A DNA stretch of 64,000 nt from Apostichopus japonicus (GCF_037975245.1 NC_092566.1:2976001-3040000), one strand, 5' to 3'; counted from the first letter of the stretch, positions 35,393-46,308 are shown. Notes: generated from the letters alone by a model not told the origin. Numbers and translations are program-made.

Positions 35393-35870
35393 TTAATGAT
35401 AAGCGTTAATGATGTCTTGTCCATTTTTGGTTTCCCCGAAAGGGAAAGCTGTATGGAGTCCTATAACGCGGATCGAAAATTCGGTAATTACCATTACGGT
35501 TAGATTTGTCCAACACGGCAGCATATACAGAAACGTTGTACTCAAAGCCGAAGCGAGAGTGAATTGATCAGGTGGCACACATCCAGGGGTATATGCATGT
35601 TAAGTTCTTCAATACCGCCCTCACTATCTTCGGCAAACATTTCATAAATGTCGCTTTGATTATCGCTTCTGCATTCCTTGACCTACGAAAGAAACCCGAC
35701 ACTTGTGATAAATATCACTTATGTGTTCTACAGGCCTATGTTCGGGATAAAAGTCCAGTCTCCCACACAGCCGGGGTAGCTCTTTTTCGACGTGCTTGTT
35801 CAATACACAAAGCTAAAGGACTTTCTGGAGAATATCTGTACCAGCCTAATGTATGTTGGATGTATTTGTG
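35393..35870 (-). pseudogene. Decayed coding-like stretch, unrecognised
   Basis: On the minus strand the frame near 35545-35393 reads FGFEYNVSVYAAV, LDKSNRNGNYRIFDPRYRTP and YSFPFGETKNGQ, which looks like real protein. Further upstream is LGWYRYSPESPLALCIEQAR and RKRATPAVWETGL, with stops between. NGNYRIFDPRYRT recalls the hydrophobic-FD(S/P)-R element of some transposon-encoded cysteine peptidase domains, but this is a loose resemblance. It could be the remnant of a mobile-element gene or an exon of an unknown gene. Confidence 0.3.
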
Positions 35871-35960
35871 TGACAGGTGTGTATCATGTTGTATCACGTA
35901 TCCGAATGTATGACTGACCTTTGACCTTATGATTATGCAGATTAAACATATTTTACTCAC

Positions 35961-36167
35961 CCAGTTGGGACAAATTTTTTTGTACTGTAGTGTCACGCCT
36001 TTCCCGCTTCAGAGCACTCGTACTGTCAGTACGAGCAGTATGAATATCATGTTTCTATTAGATCAAGGTTAGGAACTGTTTGTACTGTCAATACCAGTGC
36101 TTTGAGAGCATGATATTTTGGAGTACAGTTTAGAGAGGTATTCGCATTAGCAAATTGTCCCAACTGG
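35961..36167. mobile_element. MITE family R4, complete copy with inverted terminal repeats
   Basis: 207 bp bounded by CCAGTTGGGACAAATTT and AAATTGTCCCAACTGG, which are near-perfect inverted repeats of 16-17 bases. Inside is a 19-bp near-palindrome CTCGTACTGTCAGTACGAG (36017-36035) and a diverged second copy of that module (TACTGTCAATACCAG). No target-site duplication was clear. Related copies are at 48300-48500 and 12555-12650. Confidence 0.78.
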
Positions 36168-36169
36168 CT

Positions 36170-38050
36170 GTTTTATTTTGTATATTGACTTCTACTTATA
36201 TCATGGACATTATGGATTGGTTCTTATTTTGTGACCAAAACTAGTACATTAATTAGCTAGAAGTAGTTACTTTCTTAACCTCACGTTGAAAAGTTAAGAT
36301 TTTCTGTGTCTCCTCTTAAATGAATAGGATATCCGTGCTTCTTTAAATAATAAATTCATTGTTTTCACCGATTGTAATCAAACCACTGACCGAATAAACC
36401 AAAAAAAACATCAATGTTTGGGTTTCTAGAGTGATTTTTTCTCATGTATTTCGCTGCCTATTTGGTACGCTACAAGCCTTCGAAGTTGCCTTAGAAGGGA
36501 CCGACGCAACACATGTTATACAAAGAGCTTTAAAGACTCAAAAAGACCTTTCTGGGGGGGGGGGGGGTTGGATTATCCAATTCACTGATTTCAGATGAGC
36601 GTTCATGTAGACAAAAACAGTTTAGTGACAAAAGTGATTTCAATCCGTTGCAACAATACTTGTTGAGATCCAAGAGCACGAACAAATGTGGTGACCATTA
36701 TTTAACTTCCTAGCATAACTGGAAGATAAACTGATGAGCTTAGGTAGACAACTATTGTCATAGCCAAAAGCACTATTGCAACAGAGACATTGAGTGTTTG
36801 AAACGGTCACTGTGTACCGTAATAGCAAGAAAAAAAATGATATCATTATGAGAAACTTGTCAATCATGGAACTCATTTTGATTTATTACACATTCACTGG
36901 CACAGGACATGAGTATGCGTCGTATCCAATTAAAACACCAAGTTCTTTGCTTCCATATTACAAACAGGACTATCCTTGAGTTAATTTGTGTGTGGCCGAG
37001 TAGTCTAAACTAGGCAACTCTTGGTTACGTCAAACACTTGTTTTTTTTTTATAGTATTTGAAACATCGAAAAACGTGTGAAAAATTCAGCTCACGATACT
37101 ATCACCAAATATCAAGGAGTAGAAATATTCATATTTCCTTTTTAAAAACCTGCATGCACAAATGTACTTGATTCTATCATAATTCAAGCTGTTGCACTTA
37201 ATGAATGATGAAAATACTGCTTACACTGCACCCTGCCTACCCATCTCTCCCCCCCCCCCCCCCCATACCCCTTTCATTTGCTAATTGTGTGGATTAACAC
37301 ATTTGTACCAGCCATGCAAAAGGAACTGAATATCTCTTCACACTCTAGATACCACAAAATGGCAAGATGTGGTTAATTAAAAAAAAAAAAAAAAAATGCT
37401 TCAAAAAAACAAAAAAAAAAATCCTTTATAGGTCTCTTCACAAGATTTGCTTAAAATTGGTTTGGCTAATGGGTCCTTAAAGGGAAACTAAAGGCAAAAC
37501 TTTAAAAAAAAAAAAAATACAATGCGGAGAATGCAAAAAGGAAATCAATAGACCATTTGATTGGCTTGATTGTATCATTCATTGTGAAATATAGATTATG
37601 GAAATTGATTAGTTCTCATTCCTGAGAAAAAGGGTATCGTGGAATCAATAATCTGTTATATTTCATTGGTTTTGTTTCCTTTTATTTTGTAATTGTCAAT
37701 CTTTCAAAATGACCATCAGATTTCAAATACTGTTAAGAGATTTGATCAAACATGAGGAAGATCAATTCAATGCAGATAAACAAAAAAATAATGCCAAAAA
37801 GTTGTCAAACCCTCGGTTTTCTTGTCCAATAGTCTTTCATTATTATCTTTCTTTTTTGTTTTCTCTTAAATTAACAAATCAAATCACATGATTAATTAAA
37901 AACTACTACAACATTGTATACAATTTTAAAGGGCTTGTCTATTTCATGCCAGAAGAATCGATCCTAACAAGATCGCACTACAAGCAGAAGATCAGATCGT
38001 GTAGCTTTTACGTATATGTACCTACACAGGCCTTCTCTACAGTATATAAG
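36170..38050. other. No gene recognised
   Basis: AT-rich intergenic DNA with G-run (36556), C-run (37250) and several A-runs (37380-37420, 37503). Short open frames are without resemblance to known proteins. Confidence 0.6.
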
Positions 38051-38061
38051 CAGTTATAAAA

Positions 38062-38376
38062 GGTGCTGTAGCCGAGTGGATAAAGGCGGTGGCATTTGAA
38101 GCTACGAGGCTTAGCAATCGAGTGGTTCCGGGTTCGATACCGGCCGGGTCAAAGTACATTGGGTTTTTCATCCAAGAGCAATCTACGGCTTTCCCATCTG
38201 AAATGACTTTCTAAATTGAAAAGATTCCAAATTTGAATTACAATGTTGAATTGGAAGCCACCCGACGAGTAAGTTGTAACCCATAAGCCCTTGCGGGTTT
38301 CTCCCACATTTGTGGTTCCTTAAGCATCCTAAAAGTAACCACTGACTATTATTAGTATAATTATTATTATTATTAT
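38062..38376 (+). mobile_element. tRNA-derived SINE with (ATT)n tail
   Basis: Starts with a tRNA-like head: box A GTAGCCGAGTGGATAAAGGC and box B GGTTCGATACC (38131-38141). An unrelated body of about 200 bp follows (ending around CCCATAAGCCCTTGCGGG), then an ATT-repeat tail. Possible target-site duplication: AGTTATAAAA to the left (38052-38061) and AGTTATTAAAA to the right (38377-38387). It lies about 60 bases beyond the stop of the neighbouring minus-strand zinc-finger exon. Confidence 0.82.
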
Positions 38377-38437
38377 AGTTATTAAAATTTTCTCTACAAT
38401 GTTTGACTTTGGTGAAACTTTTCGCTAAGAGTCGTCG

Positions 38438-38883
38438 CTAAGACTCCTGCTGGTGAGTCAGCTGGTGTTTCTTACGATGGTGGTTCTGTGTAAACGTCAT
38501 GTTACAGATCTGACATCGGTACGGACGGATTCCCGTGTGGGTCCGTTCGTGTCTCTTCCTGTTCTGGGACTGTGAGAATGACTTGCCACATATGGAACAC
38601 CTGTGGGGTTTCTCCCCCGTATGAGAGTACAGGTGGACTTTCAGATTTCGGATCCCCTGCGATCTCCATCCGCAGTACTGGCAAGTCAGAGCTTGATTCT
38701 TGCCCAGCTCCCCGTGATCCAGCTCCTGATGGACCAGCTGATCGGCTTGGGAATTGAAGATGAGTGAACAGTAGGGGCATTGGCACGTTAGAAGCCTGCC
38801 CGGCAGGTCGACTGGTCGCATCTGCTTCCTCCTCTTCTTTAAGGGAGGTTTCATTCCAGGGCGGATATCGTTTCCCGTGACGC
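38438..38883 (-). CDS. Terminal exon 7a: nuclear signal and four C2H2 fingers
   Basis: The acceptor (minus strand) is TCTGTCCTTCAG. Fingers: CPYCSLIFNSQADQLVHQELDH, CQYCGWRSQGIRNLKVHLYSH, CSICGKSFSQSQNRKRHERTH and CQICNMTFTQNHHRKKHQLTH. The TGEKPHR and TGIRPYR linkers join the last three, as in DNA-binding arrays. The sequence ends QQES-stop. Confidence 0.9.
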
Positions 38884-41800
38884 CTGAAGGACAGAAAAGA
38901 GCCAAGAGTCAGCATTTTCCTTTTCGTGGTTGTGACCAGAGTTTGTAATCTATCGTCACTTGATCCAATATTTTATCTTAACCAAAACCAAAAGAAAAGT
39001 CTGAAATTCTTTCCATCTGAGAGACAATTCAGTCGGCCAAAAAACTGAAGTGCTTCTTCAATTCAATAGATATAACTGGTTGAAAATTTTCTTTGGAAGC
39101 CTCTGTCAAAGTCAGTGATAGACTTTGGAAAAATTTCTAGCTAAAGAGACCCGACCATCGACGCTAGGTTTAATAACGATTAAGCTTGCTAAGTCGCCGT
39201 TGCAAACGGATCAGTCACAAAAGGAGTCCATCATAATCCACTCACTTGGATTACAAAAATCTACAAATTCTGTTGTTGCCATACATGAAGAACTTTGGAA
39301 GAAGAGGGACTTCCAGCTCTTTGCGGAGTCAAAAAAGAAACTCTGCATGCTAGGTTCTGTTCTCAGATCTTTGGGGCATTCGTTTTCCGTGACATAGGGT
39401 CTGATGGCGAAACAGGTTCCAACGCCTGGAGAAACTTTTTGAGCAAATTTCGCAAGGGTATAGACGGTCTCTCTTTTGGCTATGCTGGTGGCTTCTCAAA
39501 TGCGACTGAGACTTCAAGCGGACACAGCAATGTTTACAAAAGCAGCCGTGCATGTGCTTATGGGCATGGTCTGTGTGCTGAAGCCAATCTCGTTGGCTGT
39601 TAAAGTAACTCTCGCATAGATTGCATTTGAACACGTCTTTTGGTCTTGGTTCAATGCTAGGGGATCCCTGGTGGACCATGGACTGGCTTGTCCCAACATT
39701 CATTCCTAACTGTCCCTCATGGCCTTCCAAAGCAGGCATGATCGGGGAGTCCATACTAGATGGGTGCGGAGGGCCAACTGTAAAATGGGACAAGAAAGGT
39801 AAACAATCTGGAACCATATTAACCTGACACTCGGCTTAATCCCACCTGTTAATCCTTGTTTTACAATATCCCCCACCACCCACCCACCTTCTCCTCTCTC
39901 CCTATAGAGTAAAAGATCATGGCTTCCTGGGCATTAACTGCTCAACTTAAACCACCCTTCCCCACCCCCCCCCCCTACACACCCATTCCGTAAGCTGAAA
40001 ATAATGATGGCTTTCGTGGACTTTGAATTTCCAAACGTCGTCTAACGACCTCAAATGCTATCTCATCGCAGCTTCATCATTTTGGACTTTGAAAGCCGAA
40101 TAATTCACAGAAAAACTCAAGGAATGAGTTCGAAAAATAGTATCTCCTTCCTTGATCTACAATTCTGAAAGATCAGTGATTTATATCTAAATAAATATGT
40201 TATCTAATGCAGAAAGAATCCAGAAGTGGTCACAGAGACGCAAAAATTTGATCAATTTTCTGTTACAAACAAGGCTGTTTTCTAGAAGGTCACAAACTAC
40301 ATGAGCAGTCTGAAGGTTAATGTCTTCAAATTTTCAAAATAATTGGGAAAATATTTGGCCTTGTCATAACTTTTGACAATTCCATCAGTTTTTGTCTTTG
40401 CAGTGACACTGTTGTGTCACAGGCAATTCTCTTTTCAAGATGACAGTTCATGGCATGACAAAGTCAATTTTCTCTCTGACCATAAATGGAATCTTTCCAA
40501 CAAAACTGTCCATTGTTTTAAGAACACATCCTATACATACCTGTCTGACGGCTCATGGTCGGCATGCTGTTAGGTTGTAAGAACCTTTGATTACCACGAC
40601 GACCGGAGGTGCCAACAGGCCACACAATTTGCACTTCAGACTCTTGAGAATGGTAATCTCCTGTTAATCCAACTGGGATAATCCCCATAGGTTCATCACC
40701 AGTGCTACCCTCATACCCCTGGGTAATGCTGTCTGGAGGGGTAACCTGGTGCCGCTGTGTGTCGTCTTCTTGAATCTTACCCCGATGCTGGTGAGTAACA
40801 TTTGCTTGAACATTAGCTTGATAATCTTGAATAAGTGACCCTTCAGTGTCACCCTGGCAACCGTCTTGGCTGTCGCCCTGGTAACGGTGGGCATTGTTAT
40901 CTGGAATGTCCCCACGGTAACTATGAGAGACAACCCTTTCTTGAACAGAACCGTGATAACCATTATCATTATCATTATCCTCATACACTTGGGTATTGCT
41001 GTCTGCATCGTCATCGGGACGCGAACGTGGATTATCGTCTTGATTTAACCCACCACTCCGTTGAGGTAGGGCATAGGGAAACTCTACCGTGTGACTGTGG
41101 GTCGTACCAGGTTCTACTCGAGGTACTGGTAGACTTCTCTGAGGTATCTCATGATCATCTGGTGGCATCTGGGCTATACTGTTGCCATGGCAACTCATCT
41201 GAGGGCTGTCGACCGCTTCTTCCTTTACTGGGACTGATTCAATATGGAGATACTCTACGATGGATGAGAAAGTTCAGAGAAGGTCAAATAACTGGGACGG
41301 TTGGAGAACCGGATCTCGAAAAATGGGTATTGAAGGAAAGGTGCTGTAGTAACAGAGCTAATGTATGTTTCACATTGTGATAATCTTATCAATTGTACGT
41401 GCTGTTTATCACACATTCAGATAGGATATTCCACAACTAGATAGGTAGAAAATTTGAGAAACTTACAACACGATGATTATTATTTGCCAATTCAAAGCCA
41501 TTAATCTGCCATATTTGACAATCATCGTGCTTATTTTATGAAATAAATGTCACTTCGGGGTCGGGAATACAAATGCTTTAATTTAAAGTAAAACTGACCT
41601 TCTCTTTGCTCTTCAGGTAGCTCTGCCTCTCCCTCTTCTTGCTTCGTTGGATGAGGAGGAACATCGCCTGTTCCTTCCATTTCATCTCTCCTCGGTCCTC
41701 TGGACATGACAGGCGCTGTCTCTGACACATCACACATGCTGTCGTCGTGGAGGGTTGAAGGAGGTGCTGGCAAAATGGTTGGGGAACAAGCTGAAAAGAA

Positions 41801-44800
41801 ATGGATTATAGGCGAATAATCACAAACAGGAAACCACACTGGGCAAATATAAACAAATTAGATTTATTATAAACAAAAAAGATTTATTTGTTGGGGGTCA
41901 GATCAGCGACCACAAATCCTACCTTCTACCAACTGAGCTATCCTGATCAGCTATCTTTTTTCTGTTTGGAGTTTAATACAGTTTCTTGTTTGTTTAGCCT
42001 ATTCAAAATGTTTAATTTTGATGTCTGTATATTATTCGTATTCAAGTCTCTTTCACTTCTTCAGAGGATAATGCAGAGAAAAAATCAACTGGAAACTGAA
42101 GCTCACAGTTGGTTGCAATACTAACCATTTCCTTGCTGGGGTATGGGTGTGGTATGGGTGTGGTATGGGTGTGGTGAGGGGTGGCGACCATCAGATGGCA
42201 CCACACCTTGCATGTCACATAATCAGGAATCACATCCAAGTGTCATCTGAGATAACTCAGAAAGCATTCAGGAAAGGGCTTCAGATGATATTTTAGCTTT
42301 ATATGTGTTATTTACATATACACGAAAATGAACAGAAACCAGAAAATGAAGATTGAAAAATCTCCACACTTAAAAGTGATATTGTGCTTTTATTGGTTTC
42401 GGACAACTTCAGTTTAATGAAACCAAAGGAAATAACAAAGCCGGTACCAAGCCTCACACTGTCTGGCTGAATGCACCTCGACTCGACCTAGTTCTCCATA
42501 GTTGCTGAGACCTTAAAGTCATTTAAACCGTTGAATGCACACTGAAGGAAATGATGAACAAACGACTCTATTACTGTTAAGATTGGTGCTTGGTTCTGTC
42601 ACATGCAAATTTATTGGCCCATGATGGATGAAGTCTGTTGGAAAAGTGGTAACTGTGAACCACTGCACGACAGAAGCCGACTCTCAGTCAAGAAAATGCT
42701 ACATGTTGGGGTTCCATGACTGAAGGGTGAGATCATTTTCCATGTTAGGAAGGCTGAGTTGAGCCGGGTCAAGGGTCAGTGAGGCAGTATGTCCCTCGTA
42801 GTTCATTTGACACCTTACTTGTTGGACGAGCACCAGTTCATATATCTAGCCTTCATTTTATGAGACTGAGAATGATTTAAGGTTTACTAGAGATTGACTT
42901 GAGACAATTTGGTCATCATCAATCCTGAAAATTGTTTGATTTCGTACTGCTGGTATCTATTCACATCGGCTTAAAAACATATAAGTGAAATTAACAATCA
43001 GAGATAATGGGAGAGGTAATTTGCTCTCCTGGTAGGAATTCCACTGTTTGCCGCCATGCAGCTCAAGCATTTCGACTTTTAATTTACCTAGTTCAGAGTC
43101 GGCAAACTCACTGATCACATCTTCTCCATCGTCGACTTCAAAGTTGACTTCGATGCTATCGGAAATCTCCGAGTCCGAGGAAGAATACCCCATCAGATAC
43201 ACCAAACCTGATCAAATGGGGGAAAGAGAGGATTTGAAACTTATCTAGGCAGAAGCAAGATAACTGAGGGTTAACAGTCACAGGATTCCTCTCCAACCCC
43301 CCCGGGTTGGAGACAAGAATCCGTTCCTACCAAACTTGCTACCAAAGAGAACATCAGTTACAAGTAAGAAATTCCCACCCCTCCCATCCCCACCCACATA
43401 GTGGACTAAACTTTTCCAGCATGTACCTTGCTTTGAACAATATAATATTTGCAGTTAATTTCTAGGGGATAGAGTTTTCAGAGGAGGAATAAATCTATGA
43501 AGTCTGCCGAATAGGCCAAAAATGTAGCTTCTTTGTGTTGATTATAAAATATATATAAAATAATAATATACATATAATAATAAATTTCCAAAACTATATA
43601 TACAGACTATAAGCCCATCACAAGTTCATTGACTTGAAGATTAATGTTTCTTTTCAGAAACTGATGTGTTTTATTAACTGCTGACCATTCCCATAGGGTA
43701 TTTTTTGTTTACATATGGAATGTTCTCTCTATGAGAAAGTGTCCAGCCTACATTTTTATTTTAACAATCTAAAGTGATCAGTTATGTCTTACCTGTTGAC
43801 ATACAGTTTAGTTGAAACAACTTGTTGAGCTGTCCTTTAGTTTGATCAGTTGAAATCTTCCTTTGAGAAATGCTCACTTTTAAAGTTTTGTAAAATCAAC
43901 ATGAACTGAATACAAAAGGCTATTTTCAAGGATGATTTTGCAGGTACAACACTAATTTTGATTTTTGTAGACCATTTATGCATTGCTATTAGTCCTAGGT
44001 TGTATTTATATACCACTCTTTTTCATAAATTGTTGATAATTGTTCCATCATACAGAAACACTAACATTCAATCATATCTTTCTTGTTTGCTACACAATAA
44101 CATACTGACTAAAATTCTGCCTACATTTAATAATTTAGGTACTAACCAGTCAAGACTAATGGGTTTTCTATGTCTGCGAGCAATCTACATTTTCTTAGCC
44201 TAACATGGTTAGGGTCAGAAAACATTCAAATGAGCTGAAGAGCTGTTAAAGGTCTGCTGTATAGACTCCAACTATAGCAGGCTATCATGGAAAAGTTTTT
44301 TGAGATTATGTAATACACCTGCCTTGGTCGTAAGATGACCTCTTTTTACAAATTATTCATCAACGCCTCCCACATATTTTTCTTGTATGAGGGTCTTTGT
44401 GTGAACGCTGTATGATTAACTAGACTGTAGACATGAACATATTTCCACAAGGAGCCTAATGGTGTTAAGAAGCTATGCAGGCTAACTGTAAAGCCTGAGG
44501 TGGATTACGTAATCACAAAACTTTCCTAGCTATAGCCTGCTATAATTGGGGCCAATAAAACAGATCTTTATTCTGACAGAGAAGTGACTTAATGGACGGA
44601 TTACAAGCTGAGATGCTTGATTGATTGTGATATATGTAAAAAACTTTACATTCCAAATGAACTGTCTATCAGAATCACTGTGTAAAGTCTTAAAGAAGAA
44701 TGAAAACACTACAATTATTGATCAATATAAGTTAGAGGTTCTTGCAAAGAACCACTTCAACCAGGAATAACAATATCGTAATCTGTTTTCTCTCAGAGTT

Positions 44801-46065
44801 CCCTCCAAAATAAGAAAGAACACTTTCGGAATACCTTGCTATGGCATCATCATGCCACACTTGCTTACATACTTAATAGTTTGTCTTTACTTATTACAAT
44901 GTTTTTATTCTACTACGGGACTGCTGATTCCATATCGTTGACACAAAACTGTGTAAGTTTCCTAACACCTGGCTTTGGTTTCATGGCTTCCATCTCAATT
45001 TAGCATTCACTTTGTTAAATATCACTCACTTTTTCCTTGCACGCTGAAGGTGACAGTCTCTGACGGTCTCAGTCTCAGGTCTAAGTTTTGTTGAAATGCT
45101 GTTCCGTGGGCTAGAGTACAGAGCAAATACTCACTCCTCTTGGTGGTCAGAATTACTTGGGTGTAATTGGGATGAGGATCAGAGCCTGTGACAGAACAAA
45201 AGCTAGAAATTTAAAACTGCTGCAACAAAATTTTCAGTCTCAAAGGAGCATCTAAGAACAAGTTTTAATAGATGGAAATGTAGGCAAACACTTCATTTTG
45301 ATATGTTACAGATTGTTAAAACCAGTCGTCTTGATTCCAGATTGAATGTTTATACCACTTCTACTTTGTTGAGAATATGACCCTTTAAACATACAAAGCT
45401 CATGGAAAAGTGGTTGGCATACTCACACTCTCATTCTAAGGACAAACACAGATAGTTCAGAGCAGGGCAGCAGAAGACGACCCTTCAAAGTATATAATAA
45501 TTATATACTGTTACTTTATACTTTTGTGCTGTCTGTCATTATTAATTAATTACTAATTAATAAAACTCACCAAATTCATCCCGAGTCTCCAAAGACGCCA
45601 TGGATAGCTGAATCTCATCGCCCATTATTCTAGTGTAATTCTTTCCGGGCTCTAAAGTCAAACCTGCGGGGGAAAAAAAACAAAGTTTTCAATAATCATG
45701 TATGTGCTCACCACATTTTATTATTTATATTATTTGACTAGCACCACATCAAATTCCCTACATAAGCGACAACAAATATTTTGTACCTGTACAGAATAAA
45801 AAAAAGTTGTCCTACTGGAAATATTTTAAACTTCCCAAAAAAAGTATCGGTCATAATACTGTTGTGACTTAAGAGTTAAAACTTTGTGGTACAAATCACA
45901 ATTACGTAAGACATCCAAGTGTTATTATTCTGTCTCATTTTATATAGAATAATCAGGATAAATCAAACTCGTAAAGACATTTATCAAAACAGTTACTTCT
46001 GCAGTTGCAGTACTTTATTAATCATAGTTTTTAAAGTCATACACTTGGTGTATATGTATATATAA

Positions 46066-46100
<35 letters not shown>

Positions 46101-46308
46101 CTAATGCCACAAGAGAAAGCTCAAAATCCCTGAAAGGGTTTACTTTTCAACCAAACATCGACACTTTGTCCTGATCCATGACAATTTCAGAGCCGACATA
46201 ACTTAGCTCACACCTGCTTTGCATGAGAATTAATGCTGCAGTTAACATTGCCAATTTATTAGGTCAATTACCATCTGGTTAAGGAGAGTCAAACCTACCC
46301 CAAATCAT
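38438..46308 (-). CDS. Nucleoplasmin-like domain + C2H2 zinc-finger protein (isoform A, terminal exon 7a)
   Basis: Seven coding exons on the minus strand (46308-46299, 45663-45571, 45185-45030, 43207-43088, 41790-41599, 41254-40541, 38883-38438) add to 1731 bp, giving 576 residues. Residues 1 to about 95 form an NPL domain: MIWGLTLEPGKNYTRI, SMASLETRD, EYLLCTLAHG, FQQNLDLRL, VTFSVQGKSLVYLMGY. This matches the FKBP39/46-type nucleoplasmin fold. An acidic stretch follows (SSSDSEISDSIEVNFEVDDG), then a Glu/Pro-rich and a Gln/Asp/Asn-rich linker with the SUMO-type motif VPVKEE. The last exon holds the basic signal PPLKKRRKQMRP and four C2H2 fingers. NPL domains bind histones and fingers bind DNA, so a sequence-targeted chromatin role is inferred. 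All six introns are phase 1. Confidence 0.85.
39350..39777 (-). CDS. Alternative terminal exon 7b: two good and one degenerate finger
   Basis: The acceptor (minus strand) is CCCATTTTACAG, followed by a Pro/Ser/Met-rich lead of about 55 residues and the fingers. The middle finger has no properly spaced second histidine. It ends SENRT-stop. It is flanked by intron on both sides and lies upstream of 7a in transcription order. Confidence 0.82.
39350..46308 (-). CDS. Same NPL/zinc-finger gene, isoform B (terminal exon 7b)
   Basis: This uses the same six upstream exons and then 39777-39350, for 1713 bp and 570 residues. The acceptor is phase 1, exactly as for exon 7a, and the exon has its own stop TAG, so 7a and 7b should be alternative terminal exons. 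The 7b fingers are CNLCESYFNSQRDWLQH with TDHAH, a degenerate finger CKHCCVRLKSQSHLRSH, and CEICSKSFSRRWNLFRH with QTLCH. They lack the TGEKP-type linkers and the KKRRK signal of 7a. Inference from sequence only. A tandem 7b-7a transcript is unlikely because 7b shows no good donor before its stop. Confidence 0.7.
40541..41254 (-). CDS. Exon 6: long polar linker
   Basis: 714 bp. The donor is CAGACAG|GTATGT (minus). The acceptor CATCGTAG at 41256-41255 is inferred from an upstream in-frame TGA and from frame continuity. Encodes EYLHIESVPVKEEAVDSP near the start (SUMO motif), then a disordered stretch rich in Asp, Asn, Gln, Gly, His and Ser, with loose repeats of H-x-Y-x-G-D and Q-D or Q-E words. 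No folded domain is recognised. Confidence 0.85.
41599..41790 (-). CDS. Exon 5: Pro/Glu-rich linker
   Basis: Acceptor TTCTTTTCAG, donor GTCAGT (minus). Encodes CSPTILPAPPSTLHDDSM and then HPTKQEEGEAELPEEQRE. Acidic and likely disordered. Both flanking introns are phase 1. Confidence 0.85.
42245..43080. other. Intron 4 of the NPL/zinc-finger gene, no further exon seen
   Basis: A short GGTATGGGTGTG array lies just left of it at 42138-42176. The rest is ordinary AT-rich intron sequence with no conserved peptide. Confidence 0.6.
43088..43207 (-). CDS. Exon 4: end of the NPL fold and acidic tract
   Basis: Acceptor CATTTGATCAG, donor GTAAAT (minus). Completes GKSLVYLMGY, the last strand of the NPL domain (compare GKGTVHLTGY in FKBP-type NPL proteins as I recall them). 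It then gives SSSDSEISDSIEVNFEVDDG, an acidic tract like those used by nucleoplasmins for histone binding. Confidence 0.87.
43215..45025. other. Intron 3 of the NPL/zinc-finger gene
   Basis: Long AT-rich intron. An 81-codon plus-strand frame at 43958-44203 has no resemblance to known proteins and is antisense to the gene. No repeat was recognised with confidence. Confidence 0.55.
45030..45185 (-). CDS. Exon 3: core of the NPL domain
   Basis: Acceptor TCTGTCACAG, donor GTGAGT (minus). Encodes SDPHPNYTQVILTTKRSEYL, LCTLAHGTAFQQNLDLRLRP and SETVTFSVQGK. The L-C-T-L-x-H-G and QQxLDL words are typical of NPL domains. Too short to be seen as an open frame on its own. Confidence 0.87.
45571..45663 (-). 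CDS. Exon 2: N-terminal strands of the NPL domain
   Basis: Acceptor TTTTCCCCCGCAG region, donor GTGAGT (minus). Encodes LTLEPGKNYTRIMGDEIQLS and MASLETRDEF, the LEPGKxY and (I/L)xLSxASL elements of NPL domains. 93 bp, phase 1 on both sides. Confidence 0.87.
46055..46100. repeat. (AT)n dinucleotide array
   Basis: About 13 uninterrupted AT units preceded by TATATGTATATATAAATATACA, in intron 1 of the NPL/zinc-finger gene. Confidence 0.95.
46299..46308 (-). CDS. Exon 1: start codon micro-exon MIWG
   Basis: The minus strand reads ATGATTTGGG|GTAGGT. It supplies Met-Ile-Trp and the first base of Gly, giving the MxWG start shared by animal and plant NPL proteins (MFWG, MEFWG). Splicing to exon 2 restores WGLTLEPGK in frame. 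The 5' UTR to its right was not delimited. Confidence 0.82.

Noticed and set aside
38062-38145. Functional tRNA gene
   Set aside because: Boxes A and B are present but the acceptor arm does not pair, and it continues into a SINE body with an ATT tail.
38502-38915. 137-codon minus-strand frame overlapping zinc-finger exon 7a
   Set aside because: Alternate frame of the finger exon; its peptide has no Cys/His spacing and no relatives known to me.
40664-41380. Open frames of 116 and 181 codons overlapping exon 6 of the NPL/zinc-finger gene
   Set aside because: Shadow frames of a coding exon; no splice continuity or family resemblance.
43958-44203. 81-codon plus-strand frame as a LINE or gene fragment
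   Set aside because: No RT motif or other resemblance; lies antisense within an intron.
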